The notes under the pieces are model-generated. The model was not told where the DNA came from and did not search any database. It was given only the letters and a program-made list of their open reading frames with translations. Below, piece by piece: positions 8,131 through 16,168 of a DNA stretch of 22,195 nt. Each line of letters starts with the position of its first letter. The first letter of the stretch is position 1. The stretch spans positions 1 to 22,195 of the forward strand of contig JBCDGZ010000129.1 in NCBI GenBank assembly GCA_038750655.1, in the 5' to 3' direction. Origin of the DNA: JBCDGZ01 sp038750655 (lineage in GTDB: Bacteria; Bacteroidota; Bacteroidia; Chitinophagales; Saprospiraceae). A program made the position numbers and the translations under genes.

Positions 8131-8502
8131 ATGGTTGAACGCGTATTGGTAACCGAAGAAGCAACAAAGATTATTGACCAGCTGCGAAAGGAGCACGGCG
8201 AATTGATGTTTCACCAAAGTGGGGGCTGCTGTGATGGCTCCTCGCCCATGTGTTTTCCTAAGGGGGAACTGATGATTAATGAAATGGATATTTGGCTGGG
8301 CGACATCAATGGCTGCGAATTCTATATGTCCCAGGATCAATTTGAGTACTGGAAGCACACCCAGCTGACAGTGGATGTTGTTCCAGGACGTGGAGCCAGC
8401 TTCTCGTTGGAAATTCCACTGGGTATCCGCTTTGTGATCAAATCCCGCCTTTATGCGGAGGAGGAAATTGAGCAGTTGATACCAGTTCGTCGGGGGGAAT
8501 AA
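8131..8502 (+). CDS. DUF779 family protein (aldehyde dehydrogenase partner)
   Basis: 123 residues, full length for DUF779. The conserved Cys-rich core is H-Q-S-G-G-C-C-D-G-S-S-P-M-C (about residues 29-42), followed by the conserved W-L-G-D, F-Y-M-S and the D-V-V-P-G-R-G-A-S-F-S-L-E block. No signal peptide or membrane segment is seen. The gene lies 80 bp after the AldB-type dehydrogenase on the same strand; this pairing recurs in many bacteria. The biochemical role is not established; the paired cysteines suggest metal or thiol chemistry, which is inference. The stop codon sits inside the hairpin shared with the convergent pckA. Confidence 0.88.
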   Translation: MVERVLVTEEATKIIDQLRKEHGELMFHQSGGCCDGSSPMCFPKGELMINEMDIWLGDINGCEFYMSQDQFEYWKHTQLTVDVVPGRGASFSLEIPLGIRFVIKSRLYAEEEIEQLIPVRRGE

Positions 8503-8520
8503 TTAAACTCCCCCCAACGA
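8487..8520. terminator. Bidirectional terminator-like hairpin between convergent DUF779 and pckA genes
   Basis: TCGTCGGGGGGA pairs with TCCCCCCAACGA (one C-A mismatch, 10-base AT-rich loop). It overlaps the DUF779 stop codon and ends 8 bp from the pckA stop. There is no long T-run on either side, so it may work by blocking or processing rather than classical intrinsic termination. Confidence 0.5.
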
Positions 8521-8527
8521 TTAAGAC

Positions 8528-10123
8528 CTAACCAACAAGGTTTTGCATTTTAGGTCCTGCAGCAACAATTTCCTTGTTCACATCTGCTTCAAACTGTTGG
8601 AAGTTGTTTTGAAACAGCTGGATTAATTTTTCCTTCACTCGATCGTAGCCTGCTTGGTCTTCCCAGGTATTTTTGGGAACCAGCAACTCCGAAGGCACGC
8701 CGGGGCAGCTCAGCGGAATTTCGAAGCCAAACTCGGAATCGATGACCGTATCCACAGTATCAAAAGCATTGTTGTGGATGGCATCGATGATGGCTCGGGT
8801 GTACTTGAGCTTGATCCTTGATCCTGTACCGTAAGCGCCTCCGGTCCAGCCGGTGTTGACCAGCCAGGCTTTGGTATTGTGCTTGGTAATCTTCTGGGCC
8901 AACAGCTCGGCGTACTGGTTGGGATGCCACATCATGAAGGCGGCGCCGAAGCAGGCGGAGAAGGTCGCCTGCGGCTCGGTTACGCCCATCTCAGTACCCG
9001 CCACCTTGGCGGTGTAGCCGGAGATGAAGTGGTAGCTGGCCTGCTCGGGGCTAAGGCGGCAAACGGGAGGCAAGACGCCGAAGGCATCGCAAGTCAGGAA
9101 AATCACATTACTCGCATTGCCTGCCACACATGGAATTTGCACATTGTCGATATAGTGGATGGGGTAGGAGGCGCGAGTATTTTGGGTAATAGAAGTATCG
9201 CTAAAATCGACCGTTCTGGTTTGTGGATCATAGACCACATTCTCGAGCACCGTGCCGTAGCGAATGGCGTTATAAATATCAGGTTCATTTTCGGCGGAGA
9301 GATCGATGGCCTTGGCGTAGCAGCCGCCTTCGATATTGAATACCCCCTTGTCGGTCCAGCAATGCTCATCATCACCGATCAATTGGCGTTTGGGGTCGGC
9401 ACTGAGGGTGGTTTTGCCCGTGCCGGAAAGGCCGAAGAGAATGGACACATCGCCCGCCTCGCCCACATTACAGGAGCAGTGCATGGGTAGGACCTCCTCC
9501 AATGGCATCAGGTAGTTCATGACCGAGAAGATGCCTTTTTTCATTTCTCCGGCGTATTCCGTACCCAGGATAACGATTTGCTTTTTCTCTAGATTGACGT
9601 CGATACTGGTCTTGGAGGTCATCTTGGAGGTGTAGCGGTTGGCGGGGAAGCCGCCGCCGTTGAAGATGACGTAGTCGGGGTCGCCGAAGTTGTCCAGTTC
9701 GGTTGCCGTAGGCATGATGAGCATATTTTGCATAAATAAAGCATGGTAAGCTCTGGTACAGATGACCCGGACCTTAATGCGATATTGCTCATCCCACCCC
9801 GCAAAGGCGTCGACCACAAACAGTCGCTCACGGGTATTGAGATAGTCTATGGCCCTTTCGTGGTTAATACTAAAGGTATGCTCGTCGAGTTCAATATTGA
9901 TGTCTCCCCAATCGATGTTATTTTCCGAGTCAGGGTGACGCACAATGCGCTTGTCTTTAGGACTCCGGCCCGTCTTTTCGCCAGAGTAAACCAGCAGCGC
10001 GCCCGTATCAGACATGGCCGTGCCTTGCTCTGTCCGCAGCCCAATTTCGTACAGCACCGGGACACTGGAATTTCTTAGAATTTCTTTCGCATCGATTCCA
10101 TATTGCTTGAGATCAAAGTTCAT
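8528..10123 (-). CDS. pckA: Phosphoenolpyruvate carboxykinase (ATP)
   Basis: 531 residues from the ATG at 10123 (MNFDLKQYGI), close to the usual ~540. An in-frame extension to 10207 begins without ATG and overlaps the promoter, so I reject it. Signature elements: RSPKDKRIV near residue 53, the PEPCK-specific stretch FNGGGFPANRYT, the kinase-1a P-loop GLSGTGKTT (about 231-239), the kinase-2 motif with GDDEHCW (about 250-256), and NTGWTGGAYGTGSR near the C-terminal third. It converts oxaloacetate plus ATP to PEP and CO2 in the cytoplasm, the first committed step of gluconeogenesis. Proximity to the acyl-CoA synthetase fits growth on acids. A -7 box TACATTTG lies about 47 bp upstream of the start. 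It is convergent with the DUF779 gene. Confidence 0.97.
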   Translation of the reverse strand: MNFDLKQYGIDAKEILRNSSVPVLYEIGLRTEQGTAMSDTGALLVYSGEKTGRSPKDKRIVRHPDSENNIDWGDINIELDEHTFSINHERAIDYLNTRERLFVVDAFAGWDEQYRIKVRVICTRAYHALFMQNMLIMPTATELDNFGDPDYVIFNGGGFPANRYTSKMTSKTSIDVNLEKKQIVILGTEYAGEMKKGIFSVMNYLMPLEEVLPMHCSCNVGEAGDVSILFGLSGTGKTTLSADPKRQLIGDDEHCWTDKGVFNIEGGCYAKAIDLSAENEPDIYNAIRYGTVLENVVYDPQTRTVDFSDTSITQNTRASYPIHYIDNVQIPCVAGNASNVIFLTCDAFGVLPPVCRLSPEQASYHFISGYTAKVAGTEMGVTEPQATFSACFGAAFMMWHPNQYAELLAQKITKHNTKAWLVNTGWTGGAYGTGSRIKLKYTRAIIDAIHNNAFDTVDTVIDSEFGFEIPLSCPGVPSELLVPKNTWEDQAGYDRVKEKLIQLFQNNFQQFEADVNKEIVAAGPKMQNLVG

Positions 10124-10169
10124 AAAATGGAGAGGGTTAAGGTGATAAAAAATAGTAATAATCTCGCTA

Positions 10170-10177
10170 CAAATGTA
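10170..10177 (-). promoter_or_regulatory. Predicted -7 box of the pckA promoter
   Basis: TACATTTG on the minus strand is an exact TAnnTTTG match. No TTTG lies at the usual 19-21 bases upstream (the nearest is at 27), so only half of the promoter is well supported. Confidence 0.4.
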
Positions 10178-10259
10178 CTTGGGCTTTTGCTGCGGAATCT
10201 TGAACAAAAGTCAATGGGTGGGGTGATTAATGTCAGGCTAAAGGAGGGGAGCAGATTTT

Positions 10260-10769
10260 TTAAAAACTACAATCTATCACCACACTAATCGTATCTTTTG
10301 GGTACTCAACGCCAAAATTATTATCGTAGACGACTTCGTAGGTAATTCTTTCAAAGACATCAGCAGGGGTACAGGGCAGATTATTGGCAAAAAGACAACA
10401 GGTCGTGGAGACCTGAACGTCAACCTTACCGTCCGTGATTTGGATAAGCGGAGCGTAGGGCGTTTTGAGGATATGATAGGGCAGGGTAAAGGCAGGGTCA
10501 GTCCTTAGGTCGTTGAACTTCAGGAAAATCGTGTCTGTATCGGAGGCGAAACCAAGTTCTCCGAATTGATTCCGAAAGGTAAAGCTGAAGATAAAAAAGT
10601 CTTCGTGCGAAGCTGCTGATTGTATCAGCGTATCTTTTGTGATACTGACTTCACTGATACTGGGCACCTTAGGGACCATCTGCTCATCGTCATCACAAGC
10701 TAGAAAGATCGTAGCGCAGAGTAAGCAGAGCAGGCATTGGCATAGTAATCTCCTTGTCATAGCAATCAT
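10260..10769 (-). CDS. Small predicted lipoprotein
   Basis: 169 residues. The N-terminus is a signal peptide (basic MTRRLL, a Cys/Leu-rich core) ending in the lipobox L-A-C, followed by Asp-Asp-Asp-Glu. In Bacteroidota, such acidic residues after the lipid-bearing Cys are compatible with outer-membrane or surface display. The mature part (about 145 residues) is beta-rich with a C-C pair and a few other cysteines (CCLFANNLPC) that may form disulfides. I do not recognise a family. It lies 64 bp downstream of the prpE-like gene on the same strand and may share its transcript; a 136-bp gap with a -7 box separates it from pckA. A second ATG three codons in is an equally good start. Confidence 0.75.
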   Translation of the reverse strand: MIAMTRRLLCQCLLCLLCATIFLACDDDEQMVPKVPSISEVSITKDTLIQSAASHEDFFIFSFTFRNQFGELGFASDTDTIFLKFNDLRTDPAFTLPYHILKTPYAPLIQITDGKVDVQVSTTCCLFANNLPCTPADVFERITYEVVYDNNFGVEYPKDTISVVIDCSF

Positions 10770-10833
10770 TAATTATTGTACTATGTACTAACGCAGATTC
10801 CTCGCCTCTTGTTTCTTAAACAGACAAAGCAAA

Positions 10834-12711
10834 TCAAATTCGAGCCATCAGCACCTTCATTTCATCCAATACCGTGATGTCCTCGATAGTCGAGGGCGGG
10901 TTGAAAGCCTTGCCATCAGCGATGTAGCGCATGATTTTCCGCAGTATTTTCCCCGAGCGGGTTTTGGGGAGGCGCTGAGCGATGAGGGCTCTTTTGAAGC
11001 TGGCTACTGGACCAATCTTATGCCTAACCATCTGGATCAGCTCTTTTTCGAGGGCCGCTTCGGCAATCTGCTCACCGGATTTGAGGACAACGAAGCCAAC
11101 CGGAATTTGTCCCTTTAGCTCATTGTAAACGCCGACGACGGCGCATTCGGCCACGGCCGCGTGGGAAGCCAGGACCTCCTCCATCTCCGCAGTGGAGAGG
11201 CGGTGACCGGCGACGTTGATGATGTCGTCGATGCGGCCGGTGATGAAGAAATAGCCATCTTCATCGGTGTAGCCGCCGTCGCCCGAGAAGTAGTAGCCGT
11301 CGAATTGGGAGAGGTAGGAGCTTTTGAAGCGCGGGGTATCCTGCCAGAGATTGGGCAGACAGCCGGGAGGCAGAGGCAGGCGGATAGCTACGGCGCCCTC
11401 TTCGTTCGGCGGAGCGGGCTGACCATCGCTGTTCAGCACCTGCATATCGAAGCCGAAGACCGGCAAGGCCGCCGAGCCCGGTTTGATCGTTTGCAGGCCC
11501 ACCCCCGCCATATTGGCCAGCATGGGGTAGCCCGACTCGGTTTGCCACCAGTGGTCGATGACGGGGACCTTCAGCAGATCGTTCAGCCAGTCATAGGTCG
11601 CCACATCGGTCCGCTCGCCCGCGAGGAACAAGTATTTCAGACTAGAGGTATCGTACTGCTGATGCAACTGCCCGTTGGGGTCTTCCTTTTTGATGGCCCG
11701 AAAGGCGGTGGGGGCGGTGAACAAGACCTTCACCTGATACTCTTCGATGATGCGCCAAAAGGTGCCCGCATCCGGCGTTTTGATGGGTTTGCCTTCAAAC
11801 AGGATGGTGGTGCAGCCTTGGATGAGGGGGGCGTAAACGATATAGGAGTGGCCGACCACCCAGCCGATGTCGGAGGCGGCCCAGTAGACATCGCCGGCTT
11901 GGGTGTCGTAGACCCATTCGAGGCTGTTTTTCATCGCTACGGCGTGCCCGCCGTTCTCTCTGATGATGCCTTTAGGCTGTCCGGTGGTGCCGGAGGTGTA
12001 GAGGATGTACAGGGGGTCGGTGCCTTGCACGGGGACATAGGTCGTTGGGGAGGCCTGGGCGACGAGCTGCGCCCAGTCGTGGTCGCGGCCTTCCTTGAGA
12101 GGGGCCTCGATGATGGGGCGCTGGTAGACGATGCAGGTGCTCACTTTGTGCTGTGCTTCTTCGATGGCTGCATTGATGATGGGCATGTAGGGGATGAGGC
12201 GGTTGATTTCTTTGCCGCCGGAGGCGGTGAGGAGGACTTTCGGCCGGGCATCGTCAATCCTGATGGCCAGCTCGTGGGCAGCAAATCCTCCAAAAACTAC
12301 CGAATGAATAGCGCCTAAGCGAGCGCAGGCCAGCATGGCGACTACCGATTCGGGGATCATCGGCATATAGATGATGACCCGATCCCCTTTTGCTACGCCC
12401 AGAGATTTCAGCACTCCGGCAAAGGTGGACACCTCCTCCAGGAGTTGATTGTACGTGTAGGTCTTCTTTTGATTCGTTACCGGAGAGTCATAAATCAGCG
12501 CCAGCTGTTCGCCTCGGCCATTATTGACGTGGTAGTCAAGGGCCAGGTAGCAGGTATTCAGCTGACCATCTTCATACCACCGAAACAGGTCCTCTTCATC
12601 TTTGGATAAAATAGTAGAAGGAAAGGTCAACCAGTCAATTTTTTGGGCTTGTTCCTTCCAGAATTGTTCTTGTTGTTGAATGCTTTGTTGAAAAGCGTGC
12701 TGATAATTCAT
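10834..12711 (-). CDS. prpE: Propionyl/acetyl-CoA synthetase (PrpE-like, AMP-forming)
   Basis: 625 residues, the usual length for PrpE/ACSS3-type enzymes. The N-terminal ACAS_N block (FWKEQAQKIDW, FRWYEDGQLNTCYLALD) resembles PrpE more than Acs. Adenylation motifs: YILYTSGTTGQPKGI (about 235-249), W-W-Q-T-E-S-G-Y-P, the SGDGGY...GRIDDIINVAGHRLS hinge, and the C-terminal PKTRSGKILR with Lys588, the lysine acetylated in homologues. It activates propionate (or acetate) with ATP and CoA in the cytoplasm. It could use acids from the aldehyde dehydrogenase and sits near pckA, fitting acid assimilation. Propionate versus acetate specificity is not proven by sequence. A perfect 10-bp inverted repeat lies 4-55 bp upstream of the start codon. 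Confidence 0.92.
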   Translation of the reverse strand: MNYQHAFQQSIQQQEQFWKEQAQKIDWLTFPSTILSKDEEDLFRWYEDGQLNTCYLALDYHVNNGRGEQLALIYDSPVTNQKKTYTYNQLLEEVSTFAGVLKSLGVAKGDRVIIYMPMIPESVVAMLACARLGAIHSVVFGGFAAHELAIRIDDARPKVLLTASGGKEINRLIPYMPIINAAIEEAQHKVSTCIVYQRPIIEAPLKEGRDHDWAQLVAQASPTTYVPVQGTDPLYILYTSGTTGQPKGIIRENGGHAVAMKNSLEWVYDTQAGDVYWAASDIGWVVGHSYIVYAPLIQGCTTILFEGKPIKTPDAGTFWRIIEEYQVKVLFTAPTAFRAIKKEDPNGQLHQQYDTSSLKYLFLAGERTDVATYDWLNDLLKVPVIDHWWQTESGYPMLANMAGVGLQTIKPGSAALPVFGFDMQVLNSDGQPAPPNEEGAVAIRLPLPPGCLPNLWQDTPRFKSSYLSQFDGYYFSGDGGYTDEDGYFFITGRIDDIINVAGHRLSTAEMEEVLASHAAVAECAVVGVYNELKGQIPVGFVVLKSGEQIAEAALEKELIQMVRHKIGPVASFKRALIAQRLPKTRSGKILRKIMRYIADGKAFNPPSTIEDITVLDEMKVLMARI

Positions 12712-12714
12712 ATG

Positions 12715-12766
12715 TCCTAAATTTTTCGCCCTAAAGGACCGCTAAGCCCTGTGGTTAAATTTAGGA
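12715..12766 (-). promoter_or_regulatory. Inverted repeat in the prpE leader
   Basis: TCCTAAATTT (12715-12724) and AAATTTAGGA (12757-12766) are perfect 10-bp arms around a 32-base spacer. The spacer contains a smaller possible stem, ACCGC/GTGGT. One arm ends 3 bp from the start codon. It could be a paired operator or an mRNA structure hiding the start. Confidence 0.5.
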
Positions 12767-12815
12767 TTTTCCTCGCAGAATAGAGGAATATCTGCCCTGC
12801 TTTATTTGGGAGAAT

Positions 12816-14291
12816 TTACTTTTTCAGCTTCTTCAATTTTTTGATCGTAAAGTCCTGCTCTGGATTGATCGCCAGTGCCTTTTCGTACCATTCTATAGCC
12901 TTGGGCGTATTCTTCATGGCCGCATAAGCATCTCCTACACTGTCGTGCCAGCCAGCATCTTCGGGGTTGAGTTCTACATTGAACAGAAAAATATCCAAAG
13001 CTTGCTGGTGCTTACCCCGGTCGAGCAGCCAATACCCCAGATCATCCAAATGCCCACCGTTTAAACTGTACTGATCTTCCTGATGTTTTTGCACGTGATA
13101 ATAAAAGGCCTTACAGCTATCGATGCCCTGACTGAGGATGAGCTTTTTGAGGGGGAAATGGATCGGTTTTTTCCAAGTAATCTTCTGATTACCAAACAAT
13201 TGACTAGCCAGATACGTTGCTACATCTCCAGTGCTGAATTGCTCACTATTGGCCATCAGAATAATAGCCGCTTTTTCATCAGGGATAAAGCCAAAGAAGG
13301 TCCGGTAGCCGTCGTCTCCTCCACTGTGATAGTAAAATCTTTTATTGTCCAGCTCTACCGTAAACCAACCCAGACATATCTCTCTTTTCTCGTTGACACT
13401 CATCGTTGGCGAAGTGAGCAAATCATAGGTGGCCTCAGAAAAAACGCGGTTGCCATGAATAGTCCCCTTGTTGAAATAGAGTCTGGCCCATTGGGTCATC
13501 CCTTCCATATTGGAATGCAAGGTAGAACTAGGAGCGTGTTTGCGATTATAGGGATAAACATCCAGTACGGTCATTTGCACATTGTCATCGACCCCGTGGG
13601 GCTGGGTGGCGATCTCTTTAGGAACATCGGGCTTGAAAAAGGTAGAATGCTGCATTCCTGTGGGCTGAAAAATATGCTTGGTCATGTAGGTCTCGAAGGT
13701 CATACCCGATACCTTGGCAATCACATCCGCCAGAATATCAAAGGCCGCATTGCTGTAGCTGAACTCCTCACCTGGTGAAAAGTCCAAAGAATCCTGCGTA
13801 AAGCTCTTGCTGTACCGCTCTGCAGCACCATCGTCGTACTGCGGCTTATCCCATTCGTAGTCTTCAACATCCGGAATGCCGGAGCTGTGATTCAGCATCT
13901 GTTTAATCGTAATCTTGCGGAAGCGGTCATCCTTCATTTTAAAGTAGGGGAGATGGTCCACCAGTTTGTCGTCTAGCTTCAGCTTGCCCGCTTCCACTAG
14001 TTGCAAAATGGCCGTGGCGACAAAGGGCTTGGAGACCGAAGCCATATGAAACAGGGAAGAAGGAGTCAGCGGCGATTGGGTATCAATACTTTGCAAGCCC
14101 AAAGCGCCCGAATAATAGATGTGCTCATTGCGAAGAATAACCATCGCCAAGCCCGGAACCTCGTAGGTCGCTTGAATGACGCGGGCCATCGAATCGATAT
14201 TAATGCTTGGTGCCTGTGCTTGATTGTCTTGAGCAGAGGAGGGGAAAATAGCTAGCAGTAGGAAAGTGCAGCTTAGGTAAAGTTGGTTCAT
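12816..14291 (-). CDS. Secreted class C beta-lactamase-fold serine hydrolase with C-terminal TPR
   Basis: 491 residues. A signal peptide ends near P-S-S-A-Q (residue 21). The beta-lactamase/esterase domain (about 30-370) has the nucleophile motif S85-V-S-K88, the Y179-S-N181 motif, and H322-S-G324 in place of the KTG box. This pattern is usual for esterases, peptidases and DD-peptidase-like proteins of this superfamily rather than true drug-hydrolysing AmpC. Residues about 405-475 carry two TPR-like units (GYWLLDRGKHQQALDIF, DSVGDAYAAMKNTPKAIEWYEKALAINP). It likely acts in the periplasm on a D-amino-acid peptide or ester; the substrate is unknown. It is upstream of the prpE-like gene on the same strand with a 104-bp gap, so it is probably a separate unit. 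The ATG at 14291 gives the best signal peptide. Confidence 0.88.
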   Translation of the reverse strand: MNQLYLSCTFLLLAIFPSSAQDNQAQAPSINIDSMARVIQATYEVPGLAMVILRNEHIYYSGALGLQSIDTQSPLTPSSLFHMASVSKPFVATAILQLVEAGKLKLDDKLVDHLPYFKMKDDRFRKITIKQMLNHSSGIPDVEDYEWDKPQYDDGAAERYSKSFTQDSLDFSPGEEFSYSNAAFDILADVIAKVSGMTFETYMTKHIFQPTGMQHSTFFKPDVPKEIATQPHGVDDNVQMTVLDVYPYNRKHAPSSTLHSNMEGMTQWARLYFNKGTIHGNRVFSEATYDLLTSPTMSVNEKREICLGWFTVELDNKRFYYHSGGDDGYRTFFGFIPDEKAAIILMANSEQFSTGDVATYLASQLFGNQKITWKKPIHFPLKKLILSQGIDSCKAFYYHVQKHQEDQYSLNGGHLDDLGYWLLDRGKHQQALDIFLFNVELNPEDAGWHDSVGDAYAAMKNTPKAIEWYEKALAINPEQDFTIKKLKKLKK

Positions 14292-14406
14292 TGTCGTTCT
14301 TTATTCTAAGAGAGCGACTTTTTAAGGAATGGTTGCAGCATCATTGATTGGAATCTAATGAGCACTGCTTTTTTCTGGCCCAACAGAGCAATTACGCTCT
14401 TATCTT

Positions 14407-14973
14407 CTAGTCAGACTCTTCTGAGGAAGGAGTGATGTTAATTTTAACAGTAACGTTATTACGATGACTGAGAAATAAGTTATTGGCCTTAATAACCTCC
14501 TGTAACTTTTCGATGACTTCTTGAGCAAAAGGCAGACTATTCGGACCTCGTTTGACTTCCGTTTCTAGGATCAGCTGGCCGATTTGTGTCTTTATAGCTG
14601 GGGTTGGATTTTCTAATAATTTCAGAAACTCCCCCTCAATCGCCTCTTTTATCTGCAGATTTCTCATTGCATTGGTCATCGTAGCACCCAGAATCATTCC
14701 ATTGATGAAAACCATTTTTGTTTTGGGATCCATTGCAATGGCGAGGTTTTTCTCCTCCGCCTCTTCGCTTTCGATAATGAGCTGGTTGATGTTAGCTTGG
14801 GCCTCGGCTGAATGCTGCGACAATTTCCAGAGGTTTTGCCGAGCAGCATCGTACCGGACATTGAAGCGATCCACTTTGAGGTTGACCTTGGTCTGCGCAA
14901 AGTTTTGGGTCGCTAGGGCATTGTAGATGTATAGGATTTGGGTATTGCTTAAATTTTTGATGTTGGGGTCCAT
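14407..14973 (-). CDS. Uncharacterised helical protein of the CHAT operon
   Basis: 188 residues, no recognised domain. It lacks a signal peptide. About 15-165 looks predominantly alpha-helical with heptad-like stretches (for example HSAEAQANINQLIIESEEAE, EVIEKLQEVIKANN). A short apolar segment, KMVFINGMILGATMTNAM, lies at about residues 85-102 and could be a buried helix or a weak membrane segment. The tail ends in a beta-like VTVKINITP stretch and acidic SSEESD. The start is 16 bp after the stop codon of the CHAT gene on the same strand, so the two are almost certainly co-transcribed. A role as substrate, inhibitor or partner of the CHAT peptidase is possible but rests on position only. Confidence 0.75.
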   Translation of the reverse strand: MDPNIKNLSNTQILYIYNALATQNFAQTKVNLKVDRFNVRYDAARQNLWKLSQHSAEAQANINQLIIESEEAEEKNLAIAMDPKTKMVFINGMILGATMTNAMRNLQIKEAIEGEFLKLLENPTPAIKTQIGQLILETEVKRGPNSLPFAQEVIEKLQEVIKANNLFLSHRNNVTVKINITPSSEESD

Positions 14974-14989
14974 TGCGGTGGTATTTTGT

Positions 14990-16132
14990 TTATTCCATAT
15001 TCCCTACCAACAGGTAAGGCATCCAAAAATGCGGAGCGTGAAAGGGCGACTGACTTTTGATCGACTGAATGAATTTTTGCATTGCCGTGACTTTGTACTC
15101 CTTTTGCCCCATCCAGAAATCATAGAACCTGGCGAATTGTAGGGCGGGTTGCGAAGGTAGAGAGGTAACGTTTTTTATAGTTGGAAAAAGAGTGACGATC
15201 ATTGATTTAGCGCCTGCGTACATAATGGCCCGGGTCAATCCGATCAGTTCATCGCCCGACTTGTACTCACTGTCGCCAGTTACGCAGCCACTCATCACGA
15301 AGAGATCAGTGTGCAGCTTAATTTTTTCAAAAATATCCTTGACCGTCAGCAAGAAATCATAATCCTCTTTCTCAAACCCTTCTCCCTTGCGATAGCGAAG
15401 ACTGTAGTTGCCGTACAGGACTGCACCAGAGTCCAAGGGATCATGTTGGGCAAAATGTCCGTGTGAGGAAATATGGATCACCGCACAGTCTGCACAATGC
15501 TCCAAAAACTTCGTTTTGGTGCTTTCCTCATTTTTTAAATACGAAATCTGGTAGTCCTTCCAAACCTCTAATTGAGCAATCTGATCGGTTTCCCACCCAA
15601 AATGACGCATATCCCCGGTACTGTCCACACCGCAGAGTAATACCCTTTTGGTGAATTTCGGAGGGCGGTCCTGCTGGATGTACTGCAAGACGGATGCGCT
15701 AGGGAGATAGGCAATCTTGAACCAATCGATGAGGTATTTTCCCTGGTACTTCATAGCGTGTAAAGGCAGATAGTGCAAAGAGCCAAAGGGAACGATGTAA
15801 ATCGCATCGAAGTCCGATAGGGCCTCCATCAAATCCTTTGTGAAGAGCTTTTCCCCCAATTCGTAAAAAGCAGAGAGGTCCAGTTCCTGATCGATAAAAT
15901 TTGCTAGGGCTTGCAGTGAGGAAGAACCCTCGGAATACTCGTTGATCTGCTGGTAGTGCTGCTTGAGTTCATTGACGACGGCCTCAATTTCGGCCGAAGC
16001 TATGGGATGCTTCAATACAATGGGCGTCGAATCATCAATATTGAGTTCTGGTACTTTGGGGCGTACGATAAAAGTAAACACCTCTTTTTCCGTGATAAAA
16101 AACTCCAATAAGGCTTTTTGTAGTTTAGCCAT
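14990..16132 (-). CDS. Stand-alone CHAT domain protein (caspase-like peptidase)
   Basis: 380 residues, essentially one CHAT domain. It begins MAKLQKALLEFFITEKEVF, which corresponds to the first strand of CHAT in fused TPR-CHAT proteins. Key blocks: I-V-P-F-G-S-L-H-Y-L-P-L-H-A (about 113-126), the catalytic His224 in ISSHGH, the catalytic Cys283 in MSGCVTGD, then GDELIGLTRAIMYAGAKSMIVTL (about 293-315), and the terminal HFWMPYLLVGN. The catalytic dyad is intact, so activity is expected. CHAT proteins are caspase-like cysteine peptidases, known in prokaryotes from gasdermin activation and from type III-E CRISPR. There is no TPR in the polypeptide. It sits second in a minus-strand operon with flanking gaps of 36 and 16 bp. 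The long TPR protein at 19574 may supply the missing sensor half. Confidence 0.9.
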   Translation of the reverse strand: MAKLQKALLEFFITEKEVFTFIVRPKVPELNIDDSTPIVLKHPIASAEIEAVVNELKQHYQQINEYSEGSSSLQALANFIDQELDLSAFYELGEKLFTKDLMEALSDFDAIYIVPFGSLHYLPLHAMKYQGKYLIDWFKIAYLPSASVLQYIQQDRPPKFTKRVLLCGVDSTGDMRHFGWETDQIAQLEVWKDYQISYLKNEESTKTKFLEHCADCAVIHISSHGHFAQHDPLDSGAVLYGNYSLRYRKGEGFEKEDYDFLLTVKDIFEKIKLHTDLFVMSGCVTGDSEYKSGDELIGLTRAIMYAGAKSMIVTLFPTIKNVTSLPSQPALQFARFYDFWMGQKEYKVTAMQKFIQSIKSQSPFHAPHFWMPYLLVGNME

Positions 16133-16168
16133 ATCCGCTCAGGTCGATGGGCAGCAAACGGTTGCTGA

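Noticed and set aside
8879..9490. 203-codon + strand ORF
   Set aside because: Antisense to pckA, whose P-loop and signature motifs leave no doubt about the coding strand.
10124..10207. 28-residue N-terminal extension of pckA
   Set aside because: It has no ATG start, overlaps the promoter -7 box, and exceeds the usual N-terminus of the family.
11161..12318. Long 385-codon ORF on the + strand
   Set aside because: It is antisense to the prpE-like gene, which has full motif support. Long shadows arise from its GC-rich codons, and the Gly/Asp/Val-rich translation has no recognisable domain.
13083..13778. 231-codon + strand ORF
   Set aside because: Antisense shadow of the beta-lactamase-fold hydrolase gene with its intact active-site motifs.
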